Source: Streptomyces sp. NBC_01454 (GTDB lineage: Bacteria > Actinomycetota > Actinomycetes > Streptomycetales > Streptomycetaceae). Taken from it: DNA of 64,000 nucleotides. The position numbers were made by a program, and so were the translations under genes. The notes beneath the pieces were generated by a model, which was not told the DNA's origin, did no database searches, and saw only the letters and a list, made by a program, of their open reading frames with translations. Shown piece after piece: positions 26,963-34,303 of this stretch (positions are counted from its first letter, which is position 1; each line of letters opens with the position of its first letter). The DNA lies in the NCBI RefSeq assembly GCF_036227565.1, contig NZ_CP109460.1:5952001-6016000 (forward strand), given 5' to 3'.

Positions 26963-27768
26963 TCCACGCCAACGGCGTCGCGCTGCATGTGGAGCGGATG
27001 CCCGCCCGGAACACCACGGGCACCGCGCCGCCGCCCACCGTGGTGTTCGTCCACGGCATGCTCGTGGACAGCCTCGTCAGCTACTACTTCACCCTGGCAC
27101 CGGTGTTCGCCGCCGCGGGGATCGACGTGATCATGTACGACCTGCGCGGGCACGGGCGCAGCGAGCGGCGGGCGGACGGCTACCTGCTGGAGGACTTCGT
27201 CGGGGACCTCGACGCGCTGCTCGACCGGCTGGAGGTGACCGGGCCGGTCCACCTCGTCGGCAACTCCTACGGCGGCACGATCGCGTTCAGCTACGCGGCG
27301 CGGCGCCCGGAGCGGGTGGCCAGCGTCTCGCTGATCGAATCGGAGCCGGCGACCGACGCCTGGTCCCGCAAGATGGCCGTCAACCTTGAGCGCGCGAGCG
27401 TGGAGTTCGCCCGTGCGGACCTGCACGAGCGGCTGGCGGAGGAACACGGGCCGCATGCGACCCGGCGGGTGCGGTCGGCGTCGCGGCTGCTGCACTCCAG
27501 CACCATGGCCCGGGACGTCCCGGCCAGCCAGGTGCTGGACGAGGACCAGATCCGGTCGGTGCGCTGTCCGGTCCTGGCCATCTACGGCAGCGAGTCGGAA
27601 CTCGCGGTCCAGGAGCCGTGGCTGAAGTCGCTGCTCGACGACTGCCGGACCGTTGTGGTGCCGGACCAGGAGCACTGGGTCCTGATGGGTGCCACGCAGC
27701 AGGTGAGCGAGCTGATCTCGGCATGGGTCCGCGCGCACGACGCGAGGGCGGAGGCCGGCAGCCCGTGA
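26953..27768 (+). CDS. Alpha/beta hydrolase, candidate chain-release enzyme
   Basis: A 271-residue alpha/beta hydrolase. The oxyanion region is VVFVHGMLVDS, the strand-4 block is YDLRGHGRSER, the nucleophile elbow is GNSYGG and the catalytic His is in PDQEHWVLMG. The position of the usual acid after strand 7 reads IYGSESELA, with Glu rather than Asp, so the acid residue is either Glu or displaced. The GTG at 26953 and the ATG at 26959 are both possible; the latter overlaps the ACP stop as ATGA. Its place directly after the ACP gene supports a thioesterase or ester-forming role in releasing the acyl chain, by inference only. Confidence 0.82.
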   Translation: MAMIHANGVALHVERMPARNTTGTAPPPTVVFVHGMLVDSLVSYYFTLAPVFAAAGIDVIMYDLRGHGRSERRADGYLLEDFVGDLDALLDRLEVTGPVHLVGNSYGGTIAFSYAARRPERVASVSLIESEPATDAWSRKMAVNLERASVEFARADLHERLAEEHGPHATRRVRSASRLLHSSTMARDVPASQVLDEDQIRSVRCPVLAIYGSESELAVQEPWLKSLLDDCRTVVVPDQEHWVLMGATQQVSELISAWVRAHDARAEAGSP

Positions 27769-28952
27769 GCAGGTTCCTCTTCGTGGTGCCGCCGCTGGTC
27801 GGCCACATCAACCCCACCCTCGGGGTCGCGGCACACCTGGTCCGGCGCGGTCACCAGGTGGCCTGGGCGGGACTGCCGGCTGTCGTGGCACCCCTCGCGG
27901 GGGAGCGGGCAACGGTGTTCCCCTGTGCCGCGCCGCCGCTGGACGACCCGGCCCTGGTCCGGCCGCTCTCCCTCCGGGGCCCGGCGGCGCTGAAATTCCT
28001 CTGGGAGATGTTCCTCGGGCCGCTGGCGGAGACCATGGCACCCGGCGTCCGTGCCGCGGTCGGGGAGTTCCGTCCGGATGTCCTGGTCGCCGATCAGCAG
28101 GCCGTCGCCGGCGGGCTGGTGGCCGAGCGGCTCGGTGTGCCCTGGGCCACCTCCGCGACCACCTCGGCGGGGTTCACCGCGTTCGCGGGCATCCCGAAGG
28201 TGGAGGCCTGGGTGGCCGGGCTGATCCACGGCCTGCGGCAGCGGATCGGCGATCCGGCCGGCGACGCGGACCCGCGGATGTCCCGCCGTCTCGTGCTGGC
28301 GTTCAGCACCGAGGCACTGGTGGGGCCCGCCGGATCCTTCGGCGACCAGGTGCGGTTCGTCGGTCCGTCGATCGCTCCCCGCCCCTCGCCGGGCGACTTC
28401 CCCTGGGAGTGGCTGGACTCCGGGCGCGCCACCGTGCTGATCACCCTCGGCACGGCCAACAGCGAGGTCGGGCCGCGTTTCCTCGCCGAGTGCGCCGAGG
28501 CGGTGCGGGCACGGTCGGACCGTCTCCAAGCCGTCGTCGTCGACCCCTCGGGGACCCTGGACGTCTCCCACGACCGGATACTCGTGCGCCCGAGCGTGCC
28601 CCAACTGGCGCTCCTGGAACGGTGCGAGGCGGTGATCTGTCACGGCGGGCACAACACCGTCTGCGAGGCGCTGTGGCACGGACTGCCGCTGGTGGTCGCA
28701 CCGATCCGGGACGACCAGCCCACCGTCGCCGCCCAGGTGGCCGAGGCCGGTGCGGGGCTGCGGGTGCGGTTCAACCGGGTGACGGCCGGCCACCTCGGCA
28801 CGGCACTCGACGCCGTTCTGTACGAGCCGGGCTACCGGGCCGCCGCCGAGCGGGTGCGCGGGTCCTTCCGCGCCGCCGGCGGCGCGGACGCCGCGGCCGC
28901 ACACCTCGAACGCCTCGCCGTCCGCACCGCCGCAGAGAGGCTTCGCCCATGA
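27765..28952 (+). CDS. Glycosyltransferase, GT1/MGT-type
   Basis: A 395-residue GT-B fold enzyme of the macrolide glycosyltransferase type, transferring a nucleotide-activated sugar to a small acceptor. The N-terminal acceptor domain starts FLFVVPPLVGHINPTLGVA with the catalytic-position His of the GHINP block. The C-terminal donor domain has the PSPG-like stretch CHGGHNTVCEALWHGLPLVV followed by PIRDDQPTVAAQVAE. The GTG at 27765 overlaps the hydrolase stop. Lying within the synthase operon, it probably glycosylates the cluster's lipid or polyketide. The sugar is not predictable and no deoxysugar genes are present, so a common UDP-sugar is likely. Confidence 0.9.
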   Translation: MSRFLFVVPPLVGHINPTLGVAAHLVRRGHQVAWAGLPAVVAPLAGERATVFPCAAPPLDDPALVRPLSLRGPAALKFLWEMFLGPLAETMAPGVRAAVGEFRPDVLVADQQAVAGGLVAERLGVPWATSATTSAGFTAFAGIPKVEAWVAGLIHGLRQRIGDPAGDADPRMSRRLVLAFSTEALVGPAGSFGDQVRFVGPSIAPRPSPGDFPWEWLDSGRATVLITLGTANSEVGPRFLAECAEAVRARSDRLQAVVVDPSGTLDVSHDRILVRPSVPQLALLERCEAVICHGGHNTVCEALWHGLPLVVAPIRDDQPTVAAQVAEAGAGLRVRFNRVTAGHLGTALDAVLYEPGYRAAAERVRGSFRAAGGADAAAAHLERLAVRTAAERLRP

Positions 28953-30004
28953 ACCGGGCCGCACAGGTCGCCGCGCTTCGCCCCCGCTACCAGGACGACC
29001 TCGCCCGCGGCGTGGCGCGGTTCTTCCGGCCGCGGCGCACCGACTGCCCCTGGTGCGGGTCGGAGCAGCTGGAGGTCCGGCTGCGGACCCCCGATCTGCT
29101 CCAGCACAAACCCGGCCGGTTCGTCCTGGAACGGTGCCGGGAGTGCCGCCACACGTTTCAAAACCCCCAACTCAACGAGGACGGGCTGGAGTTCTACTAC
29201 CGCGACTTCTACGACGGACTGGGTGAGGAGAACCTCGCGACGCTCTTCCGGGCGCACGACAGGGCCTACCGGCTCAGGGCGGGCGCCGTGACGCCCCACG
29301 CCGAGCCGGAGACCTGGCTCGACGTGGGCACCGGACACGGGCACTTCTGCGACGCGGCACGGGCCCTCCTGCCCCGTACGGTCTTCGACGGGCTGGACAT
29401 CGGCGCGGGCGTCGAATCGGCCCAGGAGCGGGGCTGGGTACGGCGCGGCCACCGCGGCAGCTTCGTGGCGCTGGCCGGGGAACTCGCCGGGCACTACGAC
29501 GTGGTGAGCATGTTCCACTACCTGGAGCACAGCACGGACCCCGGGCGCGAGCTGGCAGCGGCGCACCGGGCGCTGCGTCCCGGCGGCCACCTGCTGATCG
29601 AGGTACCGGACCCGCGGTGCTGGTTCGGCCGGCTCCTCGGCCGCTGGTGGCTGCCCTGGCTACAGCCGCAGCACCTGCACCTCATCCCGGTGGGGAACCT
29701 GCGCCGGCGGCTGACGGAACTCGGGTTCACGGTGGTCGCGGAGGAGCACGCGGAGCCGCACGATCCCGTGGACCTGCTCACCGCCGGATGGCTGGCCGTG
29801 AACAGCCTGGCCCCCCGGAGGGACGAACCGTGGCACGCCGCGCCACCCGGCACGGTCCGCCGTGTGCTGCGCGGCACCGTGCTCGCCGCCGGCCTCCCGC
29901 TCCTCACGGCCGGCTGGCTGCTCGACCGGCTCCTCACACCCGTGGCCCACCGGGCCGGTCTGTCGAACGCCTACCGGCTGCTCGTCCGCCGCGATGACGG
30001 GTGA
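28949..30004 (+). CDS. SAM-dependent methyltransferase with N-terminal zinc ribbon
   Basis: A 351-residue class I methyltransferase. Residues 30-75 hold four cysteines in two pairs (CPWCG and CRECRHTFQNP), a zinc-ribbon common before methyltransferases that act on sugars or surface glycans. Motif I is WLDVGTGHGHFCD, the acidic motif II is FDGLDIG, and post motifs include DVVSMFHYLEHSTDP and LRPGGHLLIEVPDP. The C-terminal 60 residues contain a hydrophobic stretch (LAAGLPLLTAGWLLDRLL) that could associate with membrane or a lipid acceptor. ATG at 28949 overlaps the glycosyltransferase stop. Substrate may be the glycosyl group or the acyl chain. The last 34 bp overlap the convergent regulator gene. 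Confidence 0.86.
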   Translation: MNRAAQVAALRPRYQDDLARGVARFFRPRRTDCPWCGSEQLEVRLRTPDLLQHKPGRFVLERCRECRHTFQNPQLNEDGLEFYYRDFYDGLGEENLATLFRAHDRAYRLRAGAVTPHAEPETWLDVGTGHGHFCDAARALLPRTVFDGLDIGAGVESAQERGWVRRGHRGSFVALAGELAGHYDVVSMFHYLEHSTDPGRELAAAHRALRPGGHLLIEVPDPRCWFGRLLGRWWLPWLQPQHLHLIPVGNLRRRLTELGFTVVAEEHAEPHDPVDLLTAGWLAVNSLAPRRDEPWHAAPPGTVRRVLRGTVLAAGLPLLTAGWLLDRLLTPVAHRAGLSNAYRLLVRRDDG

Positions 30005-32868
30005 GGGCCGGGGCCGGCCATGGCGGCGGCCAGATGGTGGCGGCCGGCTATCCCGAACTTGCGGTAGGCGCCCGTCAGATGGGTCTCGACGGTCCGCAGG
30101 GACACCACGAGCAGTTCGGCGATCTGCTTGTTGCTGTACCCCTGCACGGCCAGTGCGCTGACGCGCTCCTCGCCGGGAGTCAGCAGGTTCCCGCCGGGTC
30201 TGGCCGCCCGCCCGCCGGCCTCGTGCAGCGGGCCCCGCAGCCGGGTGGCGAGCGCGGTGGCACCGCATCCGGTGGCCAGCTCCAGGCCGCGCTGGAGGGC
30301 GTCGCGGGCGCCGCTCCGGTCGTCCCTGCGCAGCAGCGCGACGCCGAGGTCGCCCAGCGTGCGGGCGAGGTCGAGGCGGGCCGGGGTGGCGGTGAGTACG
30401 CTCACCGCCTCGCCGAGCAGATCCAGCCCGCGGGTTCCTTCCGCCGCCCTCCCGGCCGCGCGCAGCGCCACGCCGAGGGCCCGCGGGATGCGGCTCTGCC
30501 GGGCGAGGTCGAGTTCCTGCTCGATGAGGGCGTGCGCCGCCGGGGCGTCCCCCAGCGCCAGGTGAGCGGCGGCGGCCCGGGAGCGCCAGGGGCAGATCGC
30601 CGGGTTGACCGTCCCCGCGGCGTCGAGGTGGTGGCCGCACTCCCGCAGCAGGGCCAGCGCGGTCCGCGGCTCGCCCTGGGACATCCGCAGCGCGGACAGG
30701 CTCATGAGGAACAACGGCCTCTCCCAGCCCGCTTCCTGCGGTTCCTTGGGGGAGCGGGTGAGCACCACCTGTTCGGCCGCGTCGAGGTGCCCCTGTTCGA
30801 GGAGCGCGTTGATCCTGATGATGTCCAGGGTGGTCGCGTACGGCCGGGTGCCGGCGGCGGGGCGCCGGCCGGCGGCCGCCTGGGCCGTGACGAGGGCCTC
30901 GGTGACGTTCCCTCCCTGCCACGCCAGCGCGGCCTGCAGGACCGACAGCGAGGAGTCGAGCAGTTCCAGGCCCTTGACCTCGACCCCCTGGGTCAGCTGC
31001 CGGATGAACCGGTCCACCCTGTCGAGCTCGTCGAGGTAGAAGAGGGTCTGCGCGACGAAGTAGTGCAGCGGAAACAGATCGTGGGAGAAGACCGGCAGGT
31101 TGACGCAGGCGCGGTCGACGAGTTCGGCCACGTATGGGGCCGGGACCGCCGCCTTGAGCGAGTGGAACGCGTGGAGGGCGAGCAGCTGCCGTTCCCCCGG
31201 CGTGCGGCCGACCAGGCCCTCGACGGCCACCGGCGCCGACGGCTCCGGTGTCCGGGCCGCGGGCCGCTCGTACTCCCGCCAGGAACGCAGCGCCCGCATG
31301 CGCAGCACCAGTTCACGGTCGGCGCCGCCGTTCTCCGTCTCGCCGCAGAGCTCCGCGATCAGGCGGTCCACGCTGGACAGCACCCCGCGCGGCCGCTGGG
31401 AGAACAGCAGGCAGTAGGTCAGTACGCCCAGGGCGTCGCGCCGGGCGGTCTTCTCGGTCAGCACCTCCAGCGCGCCGGTGACGTACGACAGCGCCAGGTC
31501 GGCGTCGTAGTGACCGGCCGCGACGCCGAGTTGGAGCAGGATGGGGCCGCGCTCGGCCGCCCCCGGACGCTGGCCCAGCGCGGAACGCAGATAGGTGACC
31601 GCCACCTCCGGCGCGCCGCGGTGCAGCGCCTCGTCGGCCGCTCTGCGCAGCACCGTTACCGCCCAGGCCCCCTCCACCGGGCCGGCCGCCAGCAAGTGGG
31701 CCGCCACTTCCTCGTCGGGCCGGCCGGCGAGATACGACACGTGTGCCGCCCTGGCGTGTCCCTGGCCGCGCTCCTCGGGCGACATCGTCGCCAGCACGGT
31801 CTCCCGCACGACCTGGTGGACGAAGCAGGGGTCGCCACCGGACCGCAGGAGACCGAGCGACCAGAGATCGGCGGCCGCCGCACGCACCACGGCTTCGCCG
31901 CTCCCGCAGTACGCGGCGAGCAGCTCGGCCGGTTTGCGATCCCCCAGGACCGCCAGGGCATGCGTCAACTCCACCGCCTCTCGGGACCCTTGGGAGAGCC
32001 GGTGCATGACCTCCCGGTTGAGGGTGGACAGCGTCACGGTGCGCAGGCGGTCGCGGAACTCCGCCGTCGGCTGCACGCCGGCGAGCTGCGCGTGGTGCAG
32101 CAGCGCGCACAGGAAGAGCGGGTGGCCGCCGGTGGCGGCATGGCAGGCGGCGGAGAAGGGCGCGTCGGGCTCCTCCGTTCCCCACATGTGCTGCGCCAGT
32201 TGCCGCACGCCGGGGACGTCGAGGGGTTCCAGGGCGATCTTGTGGCAGTGGTCGGGCCGTACGAGTTCGGCGAACAGCGGGTCGGGCTTGCGGAATTCGC
32301 CGGTGCGGTTGACCACCGCCACCAGGACGGGGCGGGTGTCGGCGCGCAGGACGAAACGGGCCAGCCAGCGCAGTGACGGTGTGTCGATCCACTGCAGGTT
32401 GTCGATCGCCAGCAGCAGCGGCTGCCGGTCGGCCAGGTGCAGGGCGAGAGCGTCGAGTCCGTCCAGCGCCGTGGCGCTCGAGCGGGGTCCGGTCGCCGGG
32501 GTGTCCGTGCGGGCGCCGTCCTCCAGCACCCGCAGTGCCGCCGCCTCCGTCCCCGCCGGCAGCGCTGCCCGCTCGGCTTCGGTGGCCGACTCCATGACGG
32601 GCTGGAACAGCTGGCGCACCGCGCCGAACGCGAACTCCCGCTCCAGCGGACGGCAGCGCGCCCACAGCACCCGGAACCGCTGGTCGCGACGGCACCAGCC
32701 GTTCAGCAGAGCCGACTTGCCCATGCCCGCGGGGCCTTCGATCTGCACCACGTAGGACCGGCCGGACACCACATGCGCGGCCACCGCCTCCAGTGTGGCC
32801 AGCTCGGCACTGCGGCCGACCAGTGGCCGGTCCTGCCCGCACTCGGTGTGCCGCGGTCCGAAACTCAC
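29971..32868 (-). CDS. LAL-family LuxR regulator of the synthase cluster
   Basis: A 965-residue large ATP-binding LuxR-type regulator. The N-terminal AAA-like ATPase has Walker A EGPAGMGKSALL at about residue 46 and Walker B LLLAIDNLQWIDTPSL. A long helical TPR-like middle follows. The C-terminal HTH (about 895-955) reads LTPGEERVSALAVQGYSNKQIAELLVVSLRTVETHL, the LuxR signature. LAL proteins commonly activate polyketide clusters, and this is the only regulator within the block, so it is the probable pathway activator. It is convergent with the methyltransferase and shares 34 bp of coding sequence with it. ATG at 32868 opens the frame with MSFGPRHTECGQDRPLVGR. Confidence 0.9.
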   Translation of the reverse strand: MSFGPRHTECGQDRPLVGRSAELATLEAVAAHVVSGRSYVVQIEGPAGMGKSALLNGWCRRDQRFRVLWARCRPLEREFAFGAVRQLFQPVMESATEAERAALPAGTEAAALRVLEDGARTDTPATGPRSSATALDGLDALALHLADRQPLLLAIDNLQWIDTPSLRWLARFVLRADTRPVLVAVVNRTGEFRKPDPLFAELVRPDHCHKIALEPLDVPGVRQLAQHMWGTEEPDAPFSAACHAATGGHPLFLCALLHHAQLAGVQPTAEFRDRLRTVTLSTLNREVMHRLSQGSREAVELTHALAVLGDRKPAELLAAYCGSGEAVVRAAAADLWSLGLLRSGGDPCFVHQVVRETVLATMSPEERGQGHARAAHVSYLAGRPDEEVAAHLLAAGPVEGAWAVTVLRRAADEALHRGAPEVAVTYLRSALGQRPGAAERGPILLQLGVAAGHYDADLALSYVTGALEVLTEKTARRDALGVLTYCLLFSQRPRGVLSSVDRLIAELCGETENGGADRELVLRMRALRSWREYERPAARTPEPSAPVAVEGLVGRTPGERQLLALHAFHSLKAAVPAPYVAELVDRACVNLPVFSHDLFPLHYFVAQTLFYLDELDRVDRFIRQLTQGVEVKGLELLDSSLSVLQAALAWQGGNVTEALVTAQAAAGRRPAAGTRPYATTLDIIRINALLEQGHLDAAEQVVLTRSPKEPQEAGWERPLFLMSLSALRMSQGEPRTALALLRECGHHLDAAGTVNPAICPWRSRAAAAHLALGDAPAAHALIEQELDLARQSRIPRALGVALRAAGRAAEGTRGLDLLGEAVSVLTATPARLDLARTLGDLGVALLRRDDRSGARDALQRGLELATGCGATALATRLRGPLHEAGGRAARPGGNLLTPGEERVSALAVQGYSNKQIAELLVVSLRTVETHLTGAYRKFGIAGRHHLAAAMAGPGPHPSSRRTSSR

Positions 32869-33250
32869 GCGCTCATTCCCCTAGCCTCGTCGTCGGTCGG
32901 TCCCAGGCTTCGCCGAAGTTAACAGGCGGGCACGGGGGCGAGGGGCAAGGAGGACGCGCAGCATGGCGTTCAGTCTGCCGCCCTGCGGCGGCCGAGTCCT
33001 CCCACCAGGGATGTCACCGGGTCTATGCCAAGTGGAGTAGACGCGTGCGCGTCCTACGACTTCCGGCGGATGGCCCGGTGCCCGCCGACCGGTCCACGTG
33101 GTGTGCGCTGAGGGGCGCGGGAGCGGTGGCCGTGCGTGAGGCGCCGGCATCCGCCGCGGCAGGTGCCGGCCGGCAAGAAGGACACCGCCGTTCTTGCCGG
33201 CCGGTCGTGGGGCGGCCGCCCGGTCGCCCGGGGTGATCCGCCGGACCTGC
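32869..33250. other. Intergenic region between the LAL regulator and panB
   Basis: This 382-bp gap holds the upstream region of the LAL gene and, near its right end, the strong panB hairpin (33166-33204). Open frames crossing it have non-coding codon use. No insertion-sequence end, tRNA or direct repeat marking an island border was seen. Confidence 0.6.
33166..33204 (-). terminator. Perfect 14-bp hairpin after panB
   Basis: CCGGCCGGCAAGAA and TTCTTGCCGGCCGG are perfect complements around an 11-nt loop, 46 bp past the panB stop. Strength and position indicate the panB terminator. It also marks the junction between the secondary-metabolite block and the housekeeping genes. Confidence 0.8.
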
Positions 33251-34111
33251 CTAGTGGAAGGTGTGCTCCTGGGCCGGGAAGGCGCCGCCGATGACGTCCT
33301 CCGCGAACGCCTTGGCCGCCCCGCCGAGCAACTCCCGCATCTGGAGGTACTGCTTGACGAACTTCGGCAGCCGGCCGGCCGTCATCCCGGCCATGTCGGT
33401 CCACACCAGCACCTGGGCGTCGCAGTCCGCCCCCGCGCCGATGCCGACGGTCGGAACGGCCAGCGACCGGGTGACCTCGGCGGCCAGCTCGGCGGGTACG
33501 GCCTCCAGCACGACCGCGAACGCACCGGCGTCCTGCACCGCCTTCGCGTCCCGCAGCAGCTGCTGGGCCGCCTCCTCGCCGCGCCCCTGGACGGGGTAGC
33601 CGCCATAGGCGTTGACCGACTGCGGGGTCAGCCCGACGTGCGCCATCACCGGGATGCCGGACGACACCAGCAGCTCGACCTGGTCGGCGGAGCGCTCACC
33701 GCCCTCCAGCTTGACGGCGCCCACCCCGGCTTCCTTCACCAGCCGGGTGGCGCTGCGCAGCGCCTGCACCGGCCCTTCCTGGTAGGTGCCGAACGGCAGA
33801 TCGCCGACGACGAGGGAGCGGGTGGTGCCCCGGACGACCGCCGCGGACAGCATGACGATCTCGTCCAGGGTGACCGGCACGGTGGATTCGTAGCCGAGGT
33901 GGCAGTTGCCCATCGAGTCCCCGACGAGCAGCACCGGGATGCCGGCCTCGTCGAAGACGGAGGCGGTCATCGCGTCGTAGGCGGTGAGCATCGGCCACTT
34001 CTCACCGCGCTCCTTGGCGGCGGCGATGTCCCGGACGGTGATCCGGCGCGACCCGGAGCCCCCGTACAGAGACTTGGCGACCGGCTTCTGGGCAGGCGAA
34101 GGCTGCGTCAT
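33251..34111 (-). CDS. panB: 3-methyl-2-oxobutanoate hydroxymethyltransferase
   Basis: A 286-residue enzyme making ketopantoate from 2-oxoisovalerate and methylene-tetrahydrofolate, the first committed step to pantothenate, CoA and 4'-phosphopantetheine. Family blocks are all present: MLTAYDAMTASVFDEAGIPVLLVGDSMG, GYESTVPVTLDEI, VVGDLPFGTYQ, VKLEGG with the metal-binding Glu, GIPVMAHVGLTPQSVN and VVLEAVPAELA with the general base Glu, then GIGAGADCDAQVLVWTDM. A Tat or signal sequence is absent, consistent with the cytoplasm. Pantothenate supply is needed by the ACPs of the neighbouring cluster, but this looks like the housekeeping copy. Confidence 0.95.
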   Translation of the reverse strand: MTQPSPAQKPVAKSLYGGSGSRRITVRDIAAAKERGEKWPMLTAYDAMTASVFDEAGIPVLLVGDSMGNCHLGYESTVPVTLDEIVMLSAAVVRGTTRSLVVGDLPFGTYQEGPVQALRSATRLVKEAGVGAVKLEGGERSADQVELLVSSGIPVMAHVGLTPQSVNAYGGYPVQGRGEEAAQQLLRDAKAVQDAGAFAVVLEAVPAELAAEVTRSLAVPTVGIGAGADCDAQVLVWTDMAGMTAGRLPKFVKQYLQMRELLGGAAKAFAEDVIGGAFPAQEHTFH

Positions 34112-34258
34112 GATGACGTCTCCTGTTCCTCATCTCGAGGCACCCTGACGGTGTCCCCGGACTCCCGTCCATGCTGGCACGGCTCGCCCGCAAAGGAAAA
34201 GGGGAGCGGCCGGACCCCGTTCGGTCACCCGGGTGGCCCTACCCGCCCGCGATTCCTT

Positions 34259-34283
34259 CCGATACGGAACGGGACCGTATCGG
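34259..34283. promoter_or_regulatory. TetR-type operator upstream of the MFS pump
   Basis: Perfect 9-bp arms CCGATACGG and CCGTATCGG flank a 7-bp spacer. The 25-bp palindrome lies 20 bp before the MFS start and covers the expected -35 position of the promoter whose -10 is TAGGGT at 34292-34297. The last gene of this two-gene operon encodes a TetR protein, the probable ligand. Confidence 0.78.
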
Positions 34284-34291
34284 TGACTGCA

Positions 34292-34297
34292 TAGGGT
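34292..34297 (+). promoter_or_regulatory. Candidate -10 element, possible leaderless start
   Basis: TAGGGT matches the Streptomyces -10 consensus TAGRRT. Its end is only 6 bp before the ATG at 34304, so transcription would begin at or next to the start codon. No clear Shine-Dalgarno sequence precedes that ATG, which fits a leaderless mRNA. Confidence 0.45.
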
Positions 34298-34303
34298 GAC
34301 CAA

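Noticed and set aside
33251..34111. panB as a dedicated member of the biosynthetic cluster
   Set aside because: It is separated by a strong terminator and a 382-bp gap, and has a remembered conserved location beside vanJ-like and nadE genes, so the housekeeping role is simpler.
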